A stretch of DNA of 64,000 bases from Hydrogenophaga sp. (GTDB lineage: Bacteria; Pseudomonadota; Gammaproteobacteria; Burkholderiales; Burkholderiaceae_C). The stretch's first letter is position 1. The number at the start of each line of letters is the position of its first letter. The stretch lies in contig NZ_JAILWB010000003.1 in assembly GCF_025699295.1 (NCBI RefSeq), forward strand, positions 124,001 to 188,000, written 5' to 3'. Shown in pieces: positions 1 to 8,156 of this stretch. The position numbers and the translations under genes were made by a program. Below the pieces are notes generated by a model. That model searched no databases. It worked only from the letters and a program-made list of their open reading frames with translations, and was not told the origin of the DNA.

Positions 1-1
1 C

Positions 2-319
2 AAGGTGTACCTCTCGGGTCTCGACGCGGATGCCGCCAACCTGCAGTTGATCGCCCAGGGTGTGCAGACCATGTCGGTTTGGACCGATCTCGACGACGCC
101 GGTAGTTCCGCGGTGAAAGCGGCCGTCGCCTTTGCGCGCAAGCAGAAGCCGAGCCATATGACGGAGGTGGACCTCGGCGCCGGCAAGGTGCCGACGCATC
201 TGGTAAAGGTCATCCCGGTCACCAAGGACTCGCTCTGCAGCTTCATCTCGAAGGATGCGCCGAAAGGCTGGGTGACCGAGGCCGATGTGTTTGGCGCCGG
301 CAAGTCGCCCTGCCGCTGA
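2..319 (+). CDS. Sugar ABC transporter periplasmic-binding protein, C-terminal part
   Basis: This is the last 105 codons of a gene that begins outside the window, in frame from base 2 to the TGA ending at 319. The segment GLDADAANLQLIAQGVQTMSV is the kind of ligand-pocket stretch found in xylose/ribose-type periplasmic binding proteins of the CUT2 ABC family, and WTDLDDAGSSAVKAA follows as in XylF-like proteins. The ATPase and permease of the same transporter follow directly, so it should be the periplasmic receptor that delivers a sugar to them. The exact sugar cannot be read from this fragment. Confidence 0.85.
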   Translation, partial: KVYLSGLDADAANLQLIAQGVQTMSVWTDLDDAGSSAVKAAVAFARKQKPSHMTEVDLGAGKVPTHLVKVIPVTKDSLCSFISKDAPKGWVTEADVFGAGKSPCR

Positions 320-335
320 GCGGAGAGGATCGACA

Positions 336-1874
336 GTGGGTCACGCCGATCCCTTCGTGAGCACCGCAGCGCTGGAGCTTCGCGGCGTAGGCAAGTCCTT
401 CGGCGGCACGGCGGCGGTCAGCGGCGTTGACCTGCAGGTGCGCGCCGGCGAGGTGGTGGCGGTGATCGGCGAGAACGGCGCCGGCAAATCCACGCTGATG
501 AAGATCATCTCGGGAGTGCACGCTGCTGACGAGGGCGAGTTGTTGCTCGACGGACGAGCCACACGCTTTCGCGGCATACGCGAGGCCGAGGCGGCCGGCA
601 TCGTGCTGGTACCGCAGGAGCTTCATATCGCGCCGAACCTCAGCATTGCCGAGAACATGTTCATGGGCATGCTCCCGGCGCGCTTCGGCTTCGTCGACCA
701 AGCGAAGCTGCACGCTGCTGCGATGGAGCGGCTTGCGTTCTTCGGTGTCGAGGCGGATCCCCTCGCGCCGGTGCGCGAGCTAAGCCCCTCTGCGCAGCGA
801 CTGGTGACGATCGCCGCGGCCCTTTCCAAGGCCGCGGCCCGGATCCTGATTCTCGACGAGCCGACGGCCTCGCTGACGCATGGCGAGGCGGTGCATCTCT
901 TCGAGCGCATGCGCCAAATCCGCGCGCAAAAAGTGGGCTGCATTTACATCACCCACCGGCTGGATGAGATCGCGCTGGTGGCCGATCGCGTTGTCGTGAT
1001 GCGTAACGGTCGCGTCGTCGCGAATTTCGACAGTGCTCAGGGCCCGATCTCCGAGATGGTGCGCGCCATGATTGGCCGCGATCCAGAGCCCCCGGAAGAG
1101 CGCCCGCCAGTACCGCCGTCTGTGCCAGTTTTGTCGGTGCGCAAGCTCAGCGTTCGCGAATCGTTCGGAGCACAGCGCTGCCGCGTCAACGAGGTCAGCC
1201 TGGAGTTGCGCCAAGGCGAAATCCTGGGACTCTTTGGGTTGGTGGGCGCTGGCCGCACCGAACTCGCCAAGGCGGTCTTCGGAGCATGGCGGGGCAATAT
1301 CGACGGCGAGATCCACATCGGAGGCCGGGCAGGGCGCGTCCGATCGCCTCGCGAGGCGATTTCGCTCGGCCTGGGAATGCTCACAGAGGATCGCAAGCAG
1401 ACTGGTCTCGTCGAAGGCCACAGCGTATCCCACAACATCAGCGCTGCGAGCATCCGTGACGTATCAGGGCCGCTGCTGATCAACGAGAGGCAGGAGACGA
1501 GCCGCAATCAGGCGCTGATCGAACGACTCGACCTGCGCCCGCCGCGGCTGGATGCGAAGGTTGAGGCCTTCAGCGGCGGCAATCAGCAGAAGGTCTTGCT
1601 CGCGCGCTGGATCGCGACGAAGCCGCGCGTGCTGATTGTCGACGAGCCCACCTATGGTGTGGACATCGGCGCACGCTACGAGATCTATCGGCTGCTGCGC
1701 GAGATCGCGGCCGAAGGCAGCGGCGTGCTGATGATCTCCAGCGACATGAATGAGATCCTCGAGGAGAGCGACCGCATCCTCGTCATGTACAAGGGGCGCA
1801 TCACCGGCGAGTTCGATCGGCGCGCCAGCCGCCAGCAGCTGATGGCTGCGGCAACCGGAGAAACCTTCCAATGA
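336..1874 (+). CDS. Sugar ABC transporter ATPase (XylG/RbsA/MglA type, two ABC domains)
   Basis: This 512-residue protein has two fused ABC domains, as usual for CUT2 sugar importers. The first has a full Walker A (GENGAGKST, about residue 45) and Walker B (ILILDEPTASL). The second has the degenerate P-loop GLVGAGRTE near residue 302, an intact signature FSGGNQQKV near 412 and Walker B VLIVDEPTYGVD. I chose the GTG at 336 because GGAGAGGA lies just upstream at 322-329 and alignment with the family begins there; an upstream in-frame start at 285 would overlap the receptor gene. It energises import by the next gene's permease, whose start overlaps this stop by 4 bases. Confidence 0.93.
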   Translation: MGHADPFVSTAALELRGVGKSFGGTAAVSGVDLQVRAGEVVAVIGENGAGKSTLMKIISGVHAADEGELLLDGRATRFRGIREAEAAGIVLVPQELHIAPNLSIAENMFMGMLPARFGFVDQAKLHAAAMERLAFFGVEADPLAPVRELSPSAQRLVTIAAALSKAAARILILDEPTASLTHGEAVHLFERMRQIRAQKVGCIYITHRLDEIALVADRVVVMRNGRVVANFDSAQGPISEMVRAMIGRDPEPPEERPPVPPSVPVLSVRKLSVRESFGAQRCRVNEVSLELRQGEILGLFGLVGAGRTELAKAVFGAWRGNIDGEIHIGGRAGRVRSPREAISLGLGMLTEDRKQTGLVEGHSVSHNISAASIRDVSGPLLINERQETSRNQALIERLDLRPPRLDAKVEAFSGGNQQKVLLARWIATKPRVLIVDEPTYGVDIGARYEIYRLLREIAAEGSGVLMISSDMNEILEESDRILVMYKGRITGEFDRRASRQQLMAAATGETFQ

Positions 1875-3070
1875 AACCAAGATCCATGATCTCGTCCTCG
1901 GTAGGCTTTTCTGCGCCGAACCGCGCAGCGCCGGCGGGGGCACGCGGCCCGCTCGTCGATCCGCGCACGCTGACGATGGTGATTGTTTTCGTCGTCCTGG
2001 CGATCGTATTCAACATCGCTTCCGGCGACCTCTTCCTCACGCCGCGCAATCTCTCGCTTCTGTTGCGCCAGGCATCGATCGTCGCCCTGGTCGCTGCCGG
2101 CGTGTCGATCCTGATGATCATGGGCGAAATCGATCTCTCGATTGGCAGCGCCGTATACCTCTGCGGCGTCCTGGCCGCAGCACTGCAGCACAGTCTTGGC
2201 TGGGACATCCTGCCGACGGTGGTCGCGACGATCGTGCTGGGCATCGTGCTGGGTTTGTGGCAGGGATTCTGGGTCGTAACGATCGGCGTCCCTTCTTTCA
2301 TTGTCACGCTGGCCGGCCTGCTCGCATTCCGAGGGATCGGCTTCTACGCGACCGACGCAGCAACGATTGCTCCTGTCAGTGAGGACTATTCAGCGCTGAG
2401 CGAAGCCTTCCTGCCGATTCCGGCGACCCTGGTGCTACTGCTCGTCGGCCTTGTCGCCGCAGGGGCCTACATCCTGCGCCGGCATCGCTTGCTCGAGCAG
2501 CGCCTCGGTAGCGGGCGCCGCTTGCAACTCGGGATACAGCTGTTCGCGCTCCTCGCGACAGCCGCCTTCCTGGCTTGGATCTTTAGCGGCTTCCGCGGTC
2601 TTCCCGCAGCCCTGCTGTGGGTCGCCGTGATCGGCGTATTGCTCTGGGTCTTGATGACGAAGACGGTCTTCGGGCGCAATGCGTATCTGACCGGATCGAA
2701 CCGCGAGGCCTCGGTGCTGGCGGGCATTCCCCTCTCCCGACAGCTCTACCTCGGCTTCCTGCTGATGGGAGCGCTGTACGGCATAGCCGGCACGCTGGTC
2801 ACTGCACGCCTCGGTGCCTCGACACCAACGACGGGGATGTACATGGAGCTCGACGCGATTGCCGGGGCAGTGATCGGAGGTACCGCGCTGAAAGGTGGCA
2901 TCGGGACGATCCCGGGTGCCATCGTCGGCGCCATCCTGCTGACGACAATCGACAACGGTATGAGCCTCCTCAACATCAGTTCCTTCCTGCAACTCGTCAT
3001 CAAAGGGCTGGTTCTGCTCTTCGCCCTCGCCTTCGATGCCTACATGACAAAGCGGCAAGGTCGCGCCTGA
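1871..3070 (+). CDS. Sugar ABC transporter permease (XylH/RbsC type)
   Basis: This is a 399-residue, strongly hydrophobic inner-membrane protein of the BPD_transp_2 (CUT2 permease) family. The ATG overlaps the ATPase stop (ATGA), so the two are translationally coupled. Family-type segments include MGEIDLSIGSAVYL, VPSFIVTLAGLLAFRG, the cytoplasmic stretch GRNAYLTGSNREASVLAGI (ATPase-contact EAA-like loop) and AGAVIGGTALKGGIGTIPGA near the end. A long middle loop with RRHRLLEQRLGSGRR, present in XylH-type permeases, separates the halves. It forms the membrane channel for the sugar bound by the upstream receptor. The pattern is closest to xylose-type transporters, but substrate is not decided by sequence. 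Confidence 0.92.
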   Translation: MKPRSMISSSVGFSAPNRAAPAGARGPLVDPRTLTMVIVFVVLAIVFNIASGDLFLTPRNLSLLLRQASIVALVAAGVSILMIMGEIDLSIGSAVYLCGVLAAALQHSLGWDILPTVVATIVLGIVLGLWQGFWVVTIGVPSFIVTLAGLLAFRGIGFYATDAATIAPVSEDYSALSEAFLPIPATLVLLLVGLVAAGAYILRRHRLLEQRLGSGRRLQLGIQLFALLATAAFLAWIFSGFRGLPAALLWVAVIGVLLWVLMTKTVFGRNAYLTGSNREASVLAGIPLSRQLYLGFLLMGALYGIAGTLVTARLGASTPTTGMYMELDAIAGAVIGGTALKGGIGTIPGAIVGAILLTTIDNGMSLLNISSFLQLVIKGLVLLFALAFDAYMTKRQGRA

Positions 3071-3111
3071 CCGACACCGCATCAGGTTTTTCCGTTCCTC
3101 GAAAGATTGCC

Positions 3112-3975
3112 ATGAAACTTCTTCGCTATGGCCCCCGTGGCAGCGAGCGGCCGGGCCTGCTCGATCCTCAAGGACGCTTGCGCGATCTCTCGGCCCACGT
3201 GCCCGACATCGCCGGCACCTCTCTCGCACCGACCGAGCTCGACCGCCTGCGCGCGCTCGATCTGGCCAGTTTGCCGGAGGTCGGCGGCGACCCGCGTATC
3301 GGGCCTTGTGTCGGCGCGGTCGGTAAGCTGATCTGTGTCGGGCTCAACTACGCAGACCACGCGGCCGAATCGAACCTGCCGGTGCCTTCCGAGCCGGTGC
3401 TCTTTATGAAGGCGACGAGCGCGATCTGTGGTCCGAACGACGATGTCGAAATTCCACCGGGGGCCAGGAAGGTGGACTGGGAGGTGGAACTCGGCGTCGT
3501 GATCGGTCGACCTGGACGCTACATCCCCAAGCAGCGGGCACTCGAGCACGTGGCAGGCTATTGCATCGTCAACGACATCTCCGAGCGCGCCTACCAAACC
3601 GAGCGCGGTGGTCAATGGGACAAGGGCAAGGGCTGCGACACTTTCGGCCCTCTCGGACCGTGGCTCGTCACCCGCGACGAAGTACCTGACGCGCAAACAC
3701 TCGATCTTTGGCTCGACGTGGACGGGCAGCGCCGCCAGAACGGCAATACGCGCACGATGATCTTCGACGTGCCCACACTTGTCTCCTACATCAGCCAATT
3801 CATGAGCTTGCAAGCGGGCGACGTGATCTCGACAGGCACACCGCCGGGCGTCGGCCTGGGCTGCAAACCGCAACCGATCTACCTCAACGCCGGTCAGACG
3901 ATGACGCTCGGGATTGCCGGTCTCGGCAGCCAGCGTCAGCGACTCGTGGCTGCCGACGCGGAGGCGGTGGCATGA
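3112..3975 (+). CDS. Fumarylacetoacetate hydrolase family protein (probable 2,4-diketo-3-deoxy sugar-acid hydrolase)
   Basis: This 287-residue cytoplasmic enzyme shows the FAH fold: the metal ligands in VDWEVELGVVIG, then YCIVNDISERAYQ, the KGKGCDTFGPLGPW segment and the terminal STGTPPGVGLG. The N-terminal MKLLRYGPRG is typical of the subgroup that cleaves 2,4-diketo-3-deoxy-L-fuconate or -rhamnonate in non-phosphorylated sugar-acid pathways. It sits 41 bases behind a sugar ABC permease and overlaps the remains of a short-chain dehydrogenase, which fits that role, since the dehydrogenase makes the diketo acid. Family membership is clear; substrate is inference. Other FAH-family reactions, such as oxaloacetate or acylpyruvate hydrolysis, remain possible. 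Confidence 0.88.
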   Translation: MKLLRYGPRGSERPGLLDPQGRLRDLSAHVPDIAGTSLAPTELDRLRALDLASLPEVGGDPRIGPCVGAVGKLICVGLNYADHAAESNLPVPSEPVLFMKATSAICGPNDDVEIPPGARKVDWEVELGVVIGRPGRYIPKQRALEHVAGYCIVNDISERAYQTERGGQWDKGKGCDTFGPLGPWLVTRDEVPDAQTLDLWLDVDGQRRQNGNTRTMIFDVPTLVSYISQFMSLQAGDVISTGTPPGVGLGCKPQPIYLNAGQTMTLGIAGLGSQRQRLVAADAEAVA

Positions 3976-4258
3976 GTCAGCTCAGACCGGACTGGAAGCC
4001 AGCGGCCGGGTGACGACCGCTGTAATCGACTTGGCCGATGAGGCGCAGGTCGACGCGGCAATCCGGGCCACGCTGGAGGCGCACCGATCGATCGACATCC
4101 TCGTCGATAACGCTGGCATCACGGGCCGCAATGACGTCACCTGGACTATGGACGCATCGTGAACGTGGCGTCGATCGCCGGCAAGGCGCATGCGCGGTTA
4201 TCCCCTGGATTTATGGCTGCAACTAAATCTTCGACGCGCACGAGGAGGCCCTCGCGGT
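3972..4258 (+). pseudogene. Short-chain dehydrogenase remnant (N-terminal, internal and C-terminal deletions)
   Basis: An ATG overlaps the hydrolase stop, but the frame closes after 13 codons. In another frame (about 4010-4145) an SDR core is legible: TTAVIDLADEAQVDAAI, then RSIDILVDNAGITGRNDVTW. About 35 residues are then missing and a third frame continues DYGRIVNVASIAGK (about 4143-4188), the stretch holding the catalytic-site serine of SDRs. The TGxxxGxG cofactor loop, the YxxxK motif and the whole C-terminal half are gone, so no active enzyme can be made. The intact SDR at 5783-6526 shares the NYGRIVNVASIAGK segment and may serve the same step. Confidence 0.8.
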
Positions 4259-4259
4259 G

Positions 4260-4663
4260 ACGCCTGCCAGGTCTGGGCTGGCTCCGCGCTGCGAGTCCGG
4301 ATGCTCGGGCCAGCTTCTGGAAGTCGGACGTGTAGTAGATCGTGGGCATGGAATTCCCTCAGATCTAGCGGAGGGCCGCGTGCGCCGCCGCGAGCGACTT
4401 GGCGATGTCCGCGATCTCGCGCAGCGCGGGCGCCACCGCAGATCGATCGAGCGTCAGCGCATGCCGCCAGACGCTGCAGCCGGTCGATGAGGCGATCGAC
4501 GTCCTGGTGCGTCTCGTCCATGAGGTCGCGCACCTCCTCGCGGCGGTACGCCTTCAGCGCGCGTGCCAACACGCCGGTCAGTGCCTTGAGGCCTTCTCGT
4601 CGGGCGTCTGCAGATGCACGCCGGCGCTTCGGCGCAACGTGCCGGAGCGTGGTAACGCGCTAG
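4260..4663 (-). pseudogene. Broken unknown genes (minus strand)
   Basis: Reading leftwards from 4663 the minus strand gives a plausible protein stretch (LKAYRREEVRDLMDETHQ, DVDRLIDRLQ). This shifts frame near 4475 into ALREIADIAKSLAAAHAALR and stops at about 4366. A second start at 4349 (MPTIYYTSDFQKLARA) runs into the dehydrogenase relic. The composition is helix-rich and coding-like, but I do not recognise the family and no frame is open throughout. I read this as debris of one or two small genes, left when the segment was rearranged. The MITE-like element at 4664 abuts it. Confidence 0.4.
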
Positions 4664-4927
4664 GGCCTGTTCACACTATTTTTCCAAGTGCGAATGGGGT
4701 GGAAACAGCGCCAATCGAGGCGCGCGACGACGGCCGGACTGGGTGTCTGGCCTAGGAGTGCAACGACGAGTGGCGCTGTTTCCACCCCATTCCCTTCGGG
4801 TTGCGGCCAAAAAGGCCATGCGCGGCGTTGCGAGGCCTTGCCGGGGGACGACCCCGGCTGCGTTTCGCGCCTTGCGCATGGCCTTTTTGATCCGCAACGC
4901 ATCTTGGAAAAATAGTGTGAACAGGCC
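4664..4927. mobile_element. MITE-like palindromic element with 25-bp terminal inverted repeats
   Basis: A 264-bp non-coding element is bounded by perfect 25-bp inverted repeats at 4664-4688 (beginning GGCCTGTTCACACTA) and 4903-4927. It is flanked by the direct duplication CTAG at 4660-4663 and 4928-4931. Two further hairpins are nested inside: a 22-bp perfect pair at 4692-4713/4771-4792, and an imperfect pair at 4801-4823/4874-4897 built around AAAAAGGCCATGCGC. It encodes no transposase, so it must have been moved in trans. A CTAG target duplication and ends of this type recall IS5-family (IS427-group) elements, but that link is from memory of the family. Confidence 0.85.
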
Positions 4928-5384
4928 CTAGCTGTGATTCGATGCCCCAAGCAGGCAGAACATGGACAACCTGGTCTTCTTTCTTGTTGCCCGCCTTTGT
5001 GCCTTCCTCCTTCGCATTTCGACAGCATTGGCGCAGTTCGCGATAAACGCCCTGCAACGGCGCACCGACGATCTGCAGCGCATATGCCCACGCCTGGCGC
5101 GCTCCGATCCCGAGGGCGCAGCCGACAAGACCCGCCGCGACCGCCGGTATGCCGAAGTAGTAGGCGCCGAGCGGCCAGAGCATGAATCCGAACGTATGGC
5201 CAGCGACCTGCGTGAAGGTTAGCGGGCCATCCCTGGCGAACAGGTTCCACTGCATCGCGACTGTGTAGGGTTTGGCAGGCGGACGCTTCGCCAGTCTCTC
5301 TATCGCTGCCACGAGCTGCTCTTCGTACCCCTTGAGCACTTCAGACTTGAATCCACCCCCTCTTTCGCAGAAACCATGTCGCAT
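4752..5384 (-). CDS. Unknown protein with one hydrophobic hairpin; 3' end altered by MITE insertion
   Basis: The native part is about 5384-4932. A polar helical N-terminus (EQLVAAIERLAKRPPAKPY) leads to a hydrophobic stretch FGFMLWPLGAYYFGIPAVAA, long enough for one or two membrane passes, and then a charged C-terminus rich in K, E and Q. I do not recognise the family. The frame runs on through the right end of the MITE-like element, so the last roughly 60 codons are element sequence and the original C-terminus has been replaced. No ribosome-binding site is obvious. The neighbours are relics, so this gene may itself be decaying. Confidence 0.4.
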   Translation of the reverse strand: MRHGFCERGGGFKSEVLKGYEEQLVAAIERLAKRPPAKPYTVAMQWNLFARDGPLTFTQVAGHTFGFMLWPLGAYYFGIPAVAAGLVGCALGIGARQAWAYALQIVGAPLQGVYRELRQCCRNAKEEGTKAGNKKEDQVVHVLPAWGIESQLGPVHTIFPRCVADQKGHAQGAKRSRGRPPARPRNAAHGLFGRNPKGMGWKQRHSSLHS

Positions 5385-5782
5385 TGAAAGAAGAAGCGAG
5401 CAAGCTGCAGGCCGCTTGACCCTGACCGCGATGTGTCGCGTGCCGGCTGTACCGTCCAGCGGTGACTACGCTGCACACGCGCGAGTGCGATGCGGGCTCG
5501 AGCGTTGGCGACTCGAGCGGTCAAGTGATTGCCATCGGCATCTCCGTGATTCCTTGTGGCTATTACCTGATGCGCACATCTCACTATGCAGCGGCAGTGG
5601 CGCTAAACACAATCCTTCACAAAAGGGGAGACAAAACAAAGGACACAGAACGAAGTTGATCAGATATAGGCCGCGTGGCAACTAAACCCGGTTTCCCTGT
5701 GTCCTGGCCAGACGATCGGTCTTGGTATCCAGGGTCTGGGCGACCAATGTCAGATAACAGTATTCGCTCATTGAGGATGATC
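5385..5782. other. 398-bp gap without a convincing gene
   Basis: No reading frame here has a start, ribosome-binding site and protein-like composition together. The part from about 5580 to 5770 is visibly richer in A and T than the surroundings (for example ACAAAACAAAGGACACAGAA) and probably carries the promoter of the dehydrogenase at 5783. I could not assign firm -35/-10 boxes. Confidence 0.5.
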
Positions 5783-6526
5783 ATGAACAGCATCAAGGGT
5801 CAAGTCGCCGTTGTCACCGGCGGCGCGCAAGGTATCGGCTTGGCGGTCGCGAAGCGACTCTTGGCCGGGGACGCCAAGGTCGCGCTCTGGGACGCCAACC
5901 AACAGGCGCTTCACGAGGCGAGGGAAGCGCTTCAGTCGGATGCGGTATCCACGGTAGCGGTGGACGTCACCTCACTCGAGCAGGTGCAGGCGGCCACGCG
6001 GGAAACTGAAAGCGAGGTCGGGCCTATCGCAATCCTGGTGCACAGCGCGGGCATTGCCGGAGCCAATGCGCCGCTTATCGAGTACGACCCGAACGAATGG
6101 AAGAAGGTGTTGTCCGTGAATCTGGACGGTACTTTCAACGTCAATCGCAGCATCGCCGCGGGCATGGCGGAACGCAACTACGGCCGCATCGTCAATGTCG
6201 CGTCAATCGCCGGAAAAGAGGGAAACCCGAACGCGTGCGCCTACAGCGCGTCGAAGGCCGGAGTGATTGCACTCACCAAGAGTCTCGGTAAGGAACTGGC
6301 TGCCCGCGACGTAGCGGTGAACGCGATCACGCCGGCGGCGGCGCGGACCAAAATCTTCGACCAGATGTCGCAGCAGCACATCGACTACATGCTGTCCAAG
6401 ATTCCCCGGAATCGATTCCTGGAAGTCGATGAGGTCGCATCGATGGTGGCTTGGCTGGTGTCCCCAGAGAACTCCTTCACCACGGGTGCCGTCTTTGACT
6501 TGTCCGGCGGAAGAGCCACATACTGA
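5783..6526 (+). CDS. SDR-family oxidoreductase (3-oxoacyl-ACP reductase / sugar-acid dehydrogenase type)
   Basis: This 247-residue classical short-chain dehydrogenase is NAD(P)-dependent and cytoplasmic. It shows the cofactor loop TGGAQGIG near residue 14, HSAGIAG (in place of NNAG), the catalytic serine in VNVASIAGKEG and the YSASK pair (Tyr/Lys). The ATG at 5783 follows GAGG at 5773-5776 with a 6-base gap. In this neighbourhood (sugar ABC transporter, diketo-acid hydrolase, broken SDR) a plausible job is oxidation of a sugar or 2-keto-3-deoxy sugar acid, but the family is too broad to fix the substrate. Its C-terminus GGRATY matches sugar-acid members such as L-fucose-pathway dehydrogenases. 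Confidence 0.88.
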   Translation: MNSIKGQVAVVTGGAQGIGLAVAKRLLAGDAKVALWDANQQALHEAREALQSDAVSTVAVDVTSLEQVQAATRETESEVGPIAILVHSAGIAGANAPLIEYDPNEWKKVLSVNLDGTFNVNRSIAAGMAERNYGRIVNVASIAGKEGNPNACAYSASKAGVIALTKSLGKELAARDVAVNAITPAAARTKIFDQMSQQHIDYMLSKIPRNRFLEVDEVASMVAWLVSPENSFTTGAVFDLSGGRATY

Positions 6527-6528
6527 AA

Positions 6529-6753
6529 TTGGCATCACAAAGTACCGCGTTGGACCTCCAGTCGCTAGCTCAATTGAACGCCGATCCGGCGGCAATCACA
6601 GTTCGTGCGAACGCACTTTGGTGAACCATTGAAGAATTTCTCGCGGATGTCCGCAAGCGCAAAGAGCCCGGTTCCATTGCCAACGCTGGTATCGGATCGA
6701 TCTGCCACGCGGTGGCAGCGGCGTTTGGCGATAAGAAAAGGATGGCATTCATC
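6529..6753 (+). pseudogene. Tripartite tricarboxylate receptor (TctC/Bug) fragment
   Basis: One frame, interrupted by a single TGA near 6628, reads AQLNADPAAITVRANALW, stop, TIEEFLADVRKR, PGSIANAGIGSICH, AVAAAFGDK. This matches the middle of TctC-type periplasmic receptors, where the usual text is like QLNxDPxxLxVRADSPWKT followed by GNAGxGSIxHxAA. Both ends of the gene are missing: about 75 of some 320 residues remain. It lies 2 bases behind the dehydrogenase stop. Two intact paralogues occur at 26612 and 37805. It makes no functional receptor. Confidence 0.75.
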
Positions 6754-6911
6754 GCGGCAACGTTGCGCAGTCACGAGTGCAACCGTGCATGGGTCAAGCT
6801 ATATACGTGGAGACAGCAGGCTGAACACCTTCATACAACCACCCATACGCGACGGCCCTTCATGACCCTCGCGTCGACTGGGGCCCGCTCGCTGTAGCGC
6901 GCCTCGCACGT

Positions 6912-6928
6912 GGAAAGTTCAACTTTCC
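6912..6928. promoter_or_regulatory. 17-bp palindrome upstream of the porin gene
   Basis: GGAAAGTT, one central C, then AACTTTCC form a perfect 8-bp inverted repeat 213 bases before the porin start. It is too short and lacks a T-run to be a terminator, and no gene ends close by, so a protein-binding site is the simplest reading. The regulator is unknown. Confidence 0.4.
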
Positions 6929-7141
6929 CAACCTGACAGCGAATCAGATGCCCCGTTCAGCGGGCGTTTGAGGTGCAGCTCGCCTCCGAGGTGCCGAAAG
7001 GCGTGGACGGAAGGCACACATTCCAGCCATTTCGACAGCTGGACGGCGGTCCATGTTGCCTGCTCCCCGGGCAGGGGCTTTCGTGTGCCGCCTTTTTTAC
7101 TTTCTTACTTTTGCAGCCAAGCAAACCATATGGAGACAAGG

Positions 7142-8116
7142 ATGACAAAGCAACACGCAAAGCACGCATGGGTTCTACTTCTTCTGGCGGGAGTGTCGGC
7201 GCCCACCATGGCGCAATCGAACCTCTCGATCAACGGTGTCGTTGATCAGGGAGTGCGTCACACGTCGCTCGCGTCCGGCGGATCGCTGACCGAAGTATCG
7301 AAGAACTGGGACAACCGCCTGGGGTTCACCGGAACGGAGGACTTGGGTGGCGGGCTCAAGGCTTTTTTCGGGCTCGAGATGGGCTTCAGTGCTGATACCG
7401 GCACCTTGAACGGCAACCTGGCGTTCGACCGCTATTCGCGGGTGGGGCTTTCGGGCAGCTTCGGCGAGTTCTTCCTCGGACGGTTCTACTCGCCGGCACA
7501 CGTCGCAGCGGCGATGGTCGATCCCTGGGGGGTGGAAGGCCCCGCGGGCAACTTCAAATACACCAATGCCAACGCGTTCGCAAACGGCAATCTCGGCGGC
7601 GTTCGCATGTCTAACAGTGTGCAGTACGTGTCGCCCACGATGGGCGGCTTCACGCTGTGGCTGGCCGCCGCTCCGAGCGAGGGCGGCGCCACGACCGGTG
7701 TCAATTCGAGTCGCACCTCGGGGTCGCTCAAGTACAGCAGCGGTCCGATCACCATCACGACCGCGTTCGATCGTGCCGACGCCGACAACCGCTTCTGGCT
7801 GGTGAACGGCTCGTATGACTTCGGCGCTTTCGACGTTCGCCTCCACTACTCCGCGTCCAAGCTCGCGGGCTCCTCCGGGTCGTCTTGGCTGGCTGCGTCC
7901 AACATCCCCGTGACCGCGTCCAACGTGCTGATGGTCGGCTACGGCAAGTACGACGACAAGGGACCGGCGAACGCCGACTCGAGCAAGTTCACCGTCGGGG
8001 CCAAGCACTACCTGAGCAGGCGGACCAACCTCTATCTCAACGTCGCGTCCGAAGGCATCAATGGCATGCCGCACCGCCAAACCATGAGCGAAGTGGGCAT
8101 CACGCACAGCTTCTAA
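7142..8116 (+). CDS. Gram-negative porin (Burkholderiales OmpC-like, Porin_4 type)
   Basis: A 324-residue outer-membrane beta-barrel protein. Residues 1-24 form a signal peptide (MTKQHAKHAWVLLLLAGVSA, cleavage after TMAQ). The mature start SNLSINGVVDQGVRHTS and the internal NRLGFTGTEDLGGGLKAFF and SRVGLSGSFGEFFLGRF strands are characteristic of Burkholderiales trimeric porins, and the protein ends in aromatic F as barrel proteins do. The ATG at 7142 has GGAGA 5 bases upstream; a second in-frame ATG at 7130 is less well placed. It forms a diffusion channel for small solutes. A strong hairpin follows the stop. Confidence 0.93.
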   Translation: MTKQHAKHAWVLLLLAGVSAPTMAQSNLSINGVVDQGVRHTSLASGGSLTEVSKNWDNRLGFTGTEDLGGGLKAFFGLEMGFSADTGTLNGNLAFDRYSRVGLSGSFGEFFLGRFYSPAHVAAAMVDPWGVEGPAGNFKYTNANAFANGNLGGVRMSNSVQYVSPTMGGFTLWLAAAPSEGGATTGVNSSRTSGSLKYSSGPITITTAFDRADADNRFWLVNGSYDFGAFDVRLHYSASKLAGSSGSSWLAASNIPVTASNVLMVGYGKYDDKGPANADSSKFTVGAKHYLSRRTNLYLNVASEGINGMPHRQTMSEVGITHSF

Positions 8117-8127
8117 TCGCGGGCATC

Positions 8128-8156
8128 GCGGAAAGGTCGGCCATCGACCTTTCCGC
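8128..8156 (+). terminator. Hairpin after the porin gene
   Basis: GCGGAAAGGTCG and CGACCTTTCCGC form a perfect 12-bp stem with a 5-base loop, 11 bases after the porin stop. There is no U-run behind it, so it may act as a weak or Rho-assisted terminator or as an mRNA-stabilising 3' hairpin. Confidence 0.65.

Noticed and set aside
285..335. Upstream in-frame start for the sugar ABC ATPase
   Set aside because: It would overlap the end of the receptor gene and has no ribosome-binding site; GTG 336 has a good one.
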